Source: Parvularia atlantis (lineage: Eukaryota > Opisthokonta > Rotosphaerida). Taken from it: DNA of 20,314 nt. Below the pieces are notes generated by a model. That model did no database searches. It saw nothing but the letters and a program-made list of their open reading frames with translations, and had not been told where the DNA came from. The stretch's first letter is position 1. Each line of letters opens with the position of its first letter. Both the position numbers and the translations under genes were made by a program. Below are positions 19,201 through 20,314 of the stretch, piece after piece. The stretch covers positions 3,738 through 24,051 of the forward strand of contig CALSCO010000380.1 of assembly GCA_943704415.1 (NCBI GenBank), in the 5' to 3' direction.

Positions 19201-19456
19201 GGTCAAGGACCTGGCCACGATCGAGACCGAGAAGTTCAAGTCGATGGTCGAGTCGATCGGCGCGACCACGCTCGTGGCCATAGCCCAGGCCGGCCCCGAG
19301 ATGCAAGTCCGCCTGCTGCAGTCGCTCGGCATCAAGAGCACGCTCATCACCGACGGCCACTCGCCCATCAACCTGTTCCAGACGGCGCAGGGTCTGCTGG
19401 GCGCGCCGCCAGCGTCGGTGACCGAGGCGCACGGCTCGGCGTCGACGTCGGCGTGA
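16286..19456 (+). CDS. MVP: Major vault protein, full length
   Basis: Ten exons: 16286-16357, 16429-16647, 16716-16890, 16952-17113, 17166-17348, 17413-17666, 17726-18449, 18527-18680, 18746-19121 and 19181-19456, giving 864 residues (human 893). MVP is the main structural protein of the vault ribonucleoprotein, whose shell contains 78 copies. Seen: [13 protein letters not shown] at the N-terminus; [38 protein letters not shown]; repeated GEEW/GDEW vault repeats ([38 protein letters not shown]); [23 protein letters not shown]; shoulder [20 protein letters not shown] and [35 protein letters not shown]; the cap helix [20 protein letters not shown] onward (about 648-773); and [29 protein letters not shown]. 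All domains are intact. The human disordered C-terminus is shortened. The first intron seems to use a GC donor (16358); the alternative GT donor at 16364 would add Ala-Arg inside a conserved block. Other introns are 52-77 nt. Confidence 0.98.
16401..16412 (+). repeat. (AC)6 microsatellite in MVP intron 1
   Basis: Six AC units followed by CG-rich alternation lie shortly before the acceptor of MVP intron 1. They sit where a polypyrimidine tract is usual in animals, which fits the weak or absent polypyrimidine tracts in this genome. Confidence 0.7.
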
Positions 19457-19532
19457 GCACGCGGGCGTGTCGGCCCGGATGGCTGGGTGGCTCTGAAGTT
19501 GCTTTTGTGTTCTGTTACGCGTGCGCGAAGAG
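19457..19532. other. 76-bp spacer between MVP and the next gene
   Basis: The spacer between tandem genes holds the MVP 3' UTR and any promoter of the downstream gene. It contains a T-rich stretch (gaagttgcttttgtgttctg, about 19494-19513). An upstream ATG at 19480 reads into a stop after five codons, so it is not the gene start. Confidence 0.4.
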
Positions 19533-20301
19533 ATGCTGCGCCTCGTGCTCGTCGTGACCCAGTCGGGCATCGTCCTGTACAAGAAGGAGTTCCAGCGCCT
19601 GGTGGCGCAGGTGTGCCCGCCCCGCAATGCCACCGCGATGCTGAGCAGCGCGCAGCCGGGCCTGACGGGCTCGCTGCTGGCCGCGATGCTCGACCTCTGC
19701 CTCAAGACGGTGCAGCGCCCGCTCTCGTACATCGAGATGACGACGGGTGTGCGGCCGCCCGTCGCATCGCGCCCCTCGCGCGCGCTCACGCCCCACGGCC
19801 GCACAGTCGCCGTCGCGACGGCCGCCGATCTCGGCGCGGGGCGGACGGGCCTGCTGTGCGCGCTCTTCACCGACGTTGGCGACGGCGCCGCCTTCGGCAC
19901 GGCCCTTGCCGCCGAGACCCTCGCCGCGTTCCTCGACGCCTACCCGGACGCGATCGACGGCAGCCGCGTCGTCGTCGACACGTCGGTCTTCGCCAAGTGC
20001 GCCGCGTCGTGTGCAGCACATGCGCGGCCTGATGAGGCGCCGCGCAGCTTCCACGCGCGCATGCCCGAGTGCCTCCGCGGCACGGCCAAGCGCGTGCTGA
20101 CCGACCGTGCGCCGCTGCCCCGCCCACCCGCTGGCTGGCTGCTGCTGACGTGCGCGGGCGCGATCGCAGTCGCCGCGACCAAGGGCGTGAGCAACTGCGT
20201 CCTCGTGCACAACAGCTCGGTCGCCTTCGCCACGGCGCAGACGGACGAGCTCGGGCTGGTGGCCAACCTCAACGCGATGCTCGACACGACGCGCGACATC
20301 A
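19533..20301 (+). CDS. Unrecognised gene with longin/roadblock-like N-terminus (5' part, runs off the window)
   Basis: Exons 19533-19746, 19807-19996, 20048-20106 and 20170-20301; a GTGCGC donor at 20302 suggests a further intron cut off by the window edge. The protein starts MLRLVLVVTQSGIVLYKKEF, a hydrophobic strand, turn and charged segment typical of longin or roadblock folds. It continues GLTGSLLAAMLDLC, RPLSYIEMTTVAVATA, GLLCALFTDVGDGAAFG, FLDAYPDAIDGSR, then LAATKGVSNCVLVHNSSVAFATAQTD. The pattern 'QSGxVLYxKEF...SLLxAM...YIEMxxVAVA' suggests a small trafficking or signalling platform protein, but I cannot name the family. A 45-nt segment, 19611-19655, starts GTGTGC and ends GCGCAG; it is in frame and may be an extra intron. 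Coding nature is well supported by splice signals and frame; function is not. Confidence 0.78.
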
Positions 20302-20306
20302 GTGCG

Positions 20307-20314
20307 CCCCCCCC
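20307..20314. repeat. C run at the right window edge
   Basis: Eight C residues end the window directly after a GTGCG intron donor. With the 22-C run at the left edge they look like assembly stops at homopolymers. Confidence 0.6.

Noticed and set aside
1-20314. CRISPR array, tRNA or rRNA genes, transposons, virus-like elements
   Set aside because: No regularly spaced direct repeats, no cloverleaf or rRNA core segments, no transposase, reverse transcriptase or capsid-like protein, and no terminal repeats were recognised on either strand.

Overview
This window is nuclear DNA of a unicellular eukaryote (a protist or alga) with a very GC-rich, very compact genome. Nine genes can be read with confidence, and a tenth is suggested at the left edge. 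Their coding sequence is cut by about 75 tiny spliceosomal introns of 46-86 nt. About 62 of these start with GTGCG, most end in GCAG, and many carry a CTGAC- or CTCAC-like branch site. The introns were placed by joining exons so that conserved protein families read through. In every complete gene the exon lengths sum to a multiple of three. A full-length major vault protein argues against land plants, yeasts, insects and nematodes, which lack it. The lineage cannot be fixed further from the sequence alone.

Layout, left to right: a possible 3' end of a + strand membrane protein gene (23-292); a cis-prenyltransferase of the dehydrodolichyl diphosphate synthase type (408-1897, -); a METTL2/Trm140-type tRNA m3C methyltransferase (2034-3428, +); a small two-helix membrane protein with a coiled coil, loosely like bacterial LapA (3477-4002, -); a secreted esterase of the PHB-depolymerase/feruloyl-esterase family (4096-5360, +); a P4-ATPase lipid flippase with 30 exons (5653-10939, +); a 1105-residue ankyrin-repeat protein with a lysine/histidine-rich N-terminus and three related ankyrin modules (11069-14793, -); translationally controlled tumour protein, TCTP (15099-15865, +); major vault protein (16286-19456, +); and the 5' part of an unrecognised longin/roadblock-like gene that runs off the right edge (19533-20301+, +).

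Intergenic spaces are 48-420 bp. Three gene pairs are head-to-head (1898-2033, 4003-4095, 14794-15098) and probably share promoters. Three junctions are tail-to-tail (293-407, 3429-3476, 10940-11068). The genes are mostly housekeeping: dolichol synthesis, tRNA modification, membrane lipid asymmetry, TCTP and vaults. They do not form a pathway together. I see no tRNA, rRNA, CRISPR array, mobile element or virus-derived element. No clear new multi-gene system is visible. The most distinctive features are the shifted 5' splice-site consensus, probable GC-AG introns, the triplicated ankyrin module with its histidine tract, the LapA-like protein, and the unidentified gene beside MVP. Poly-C runs sit at both window ends.
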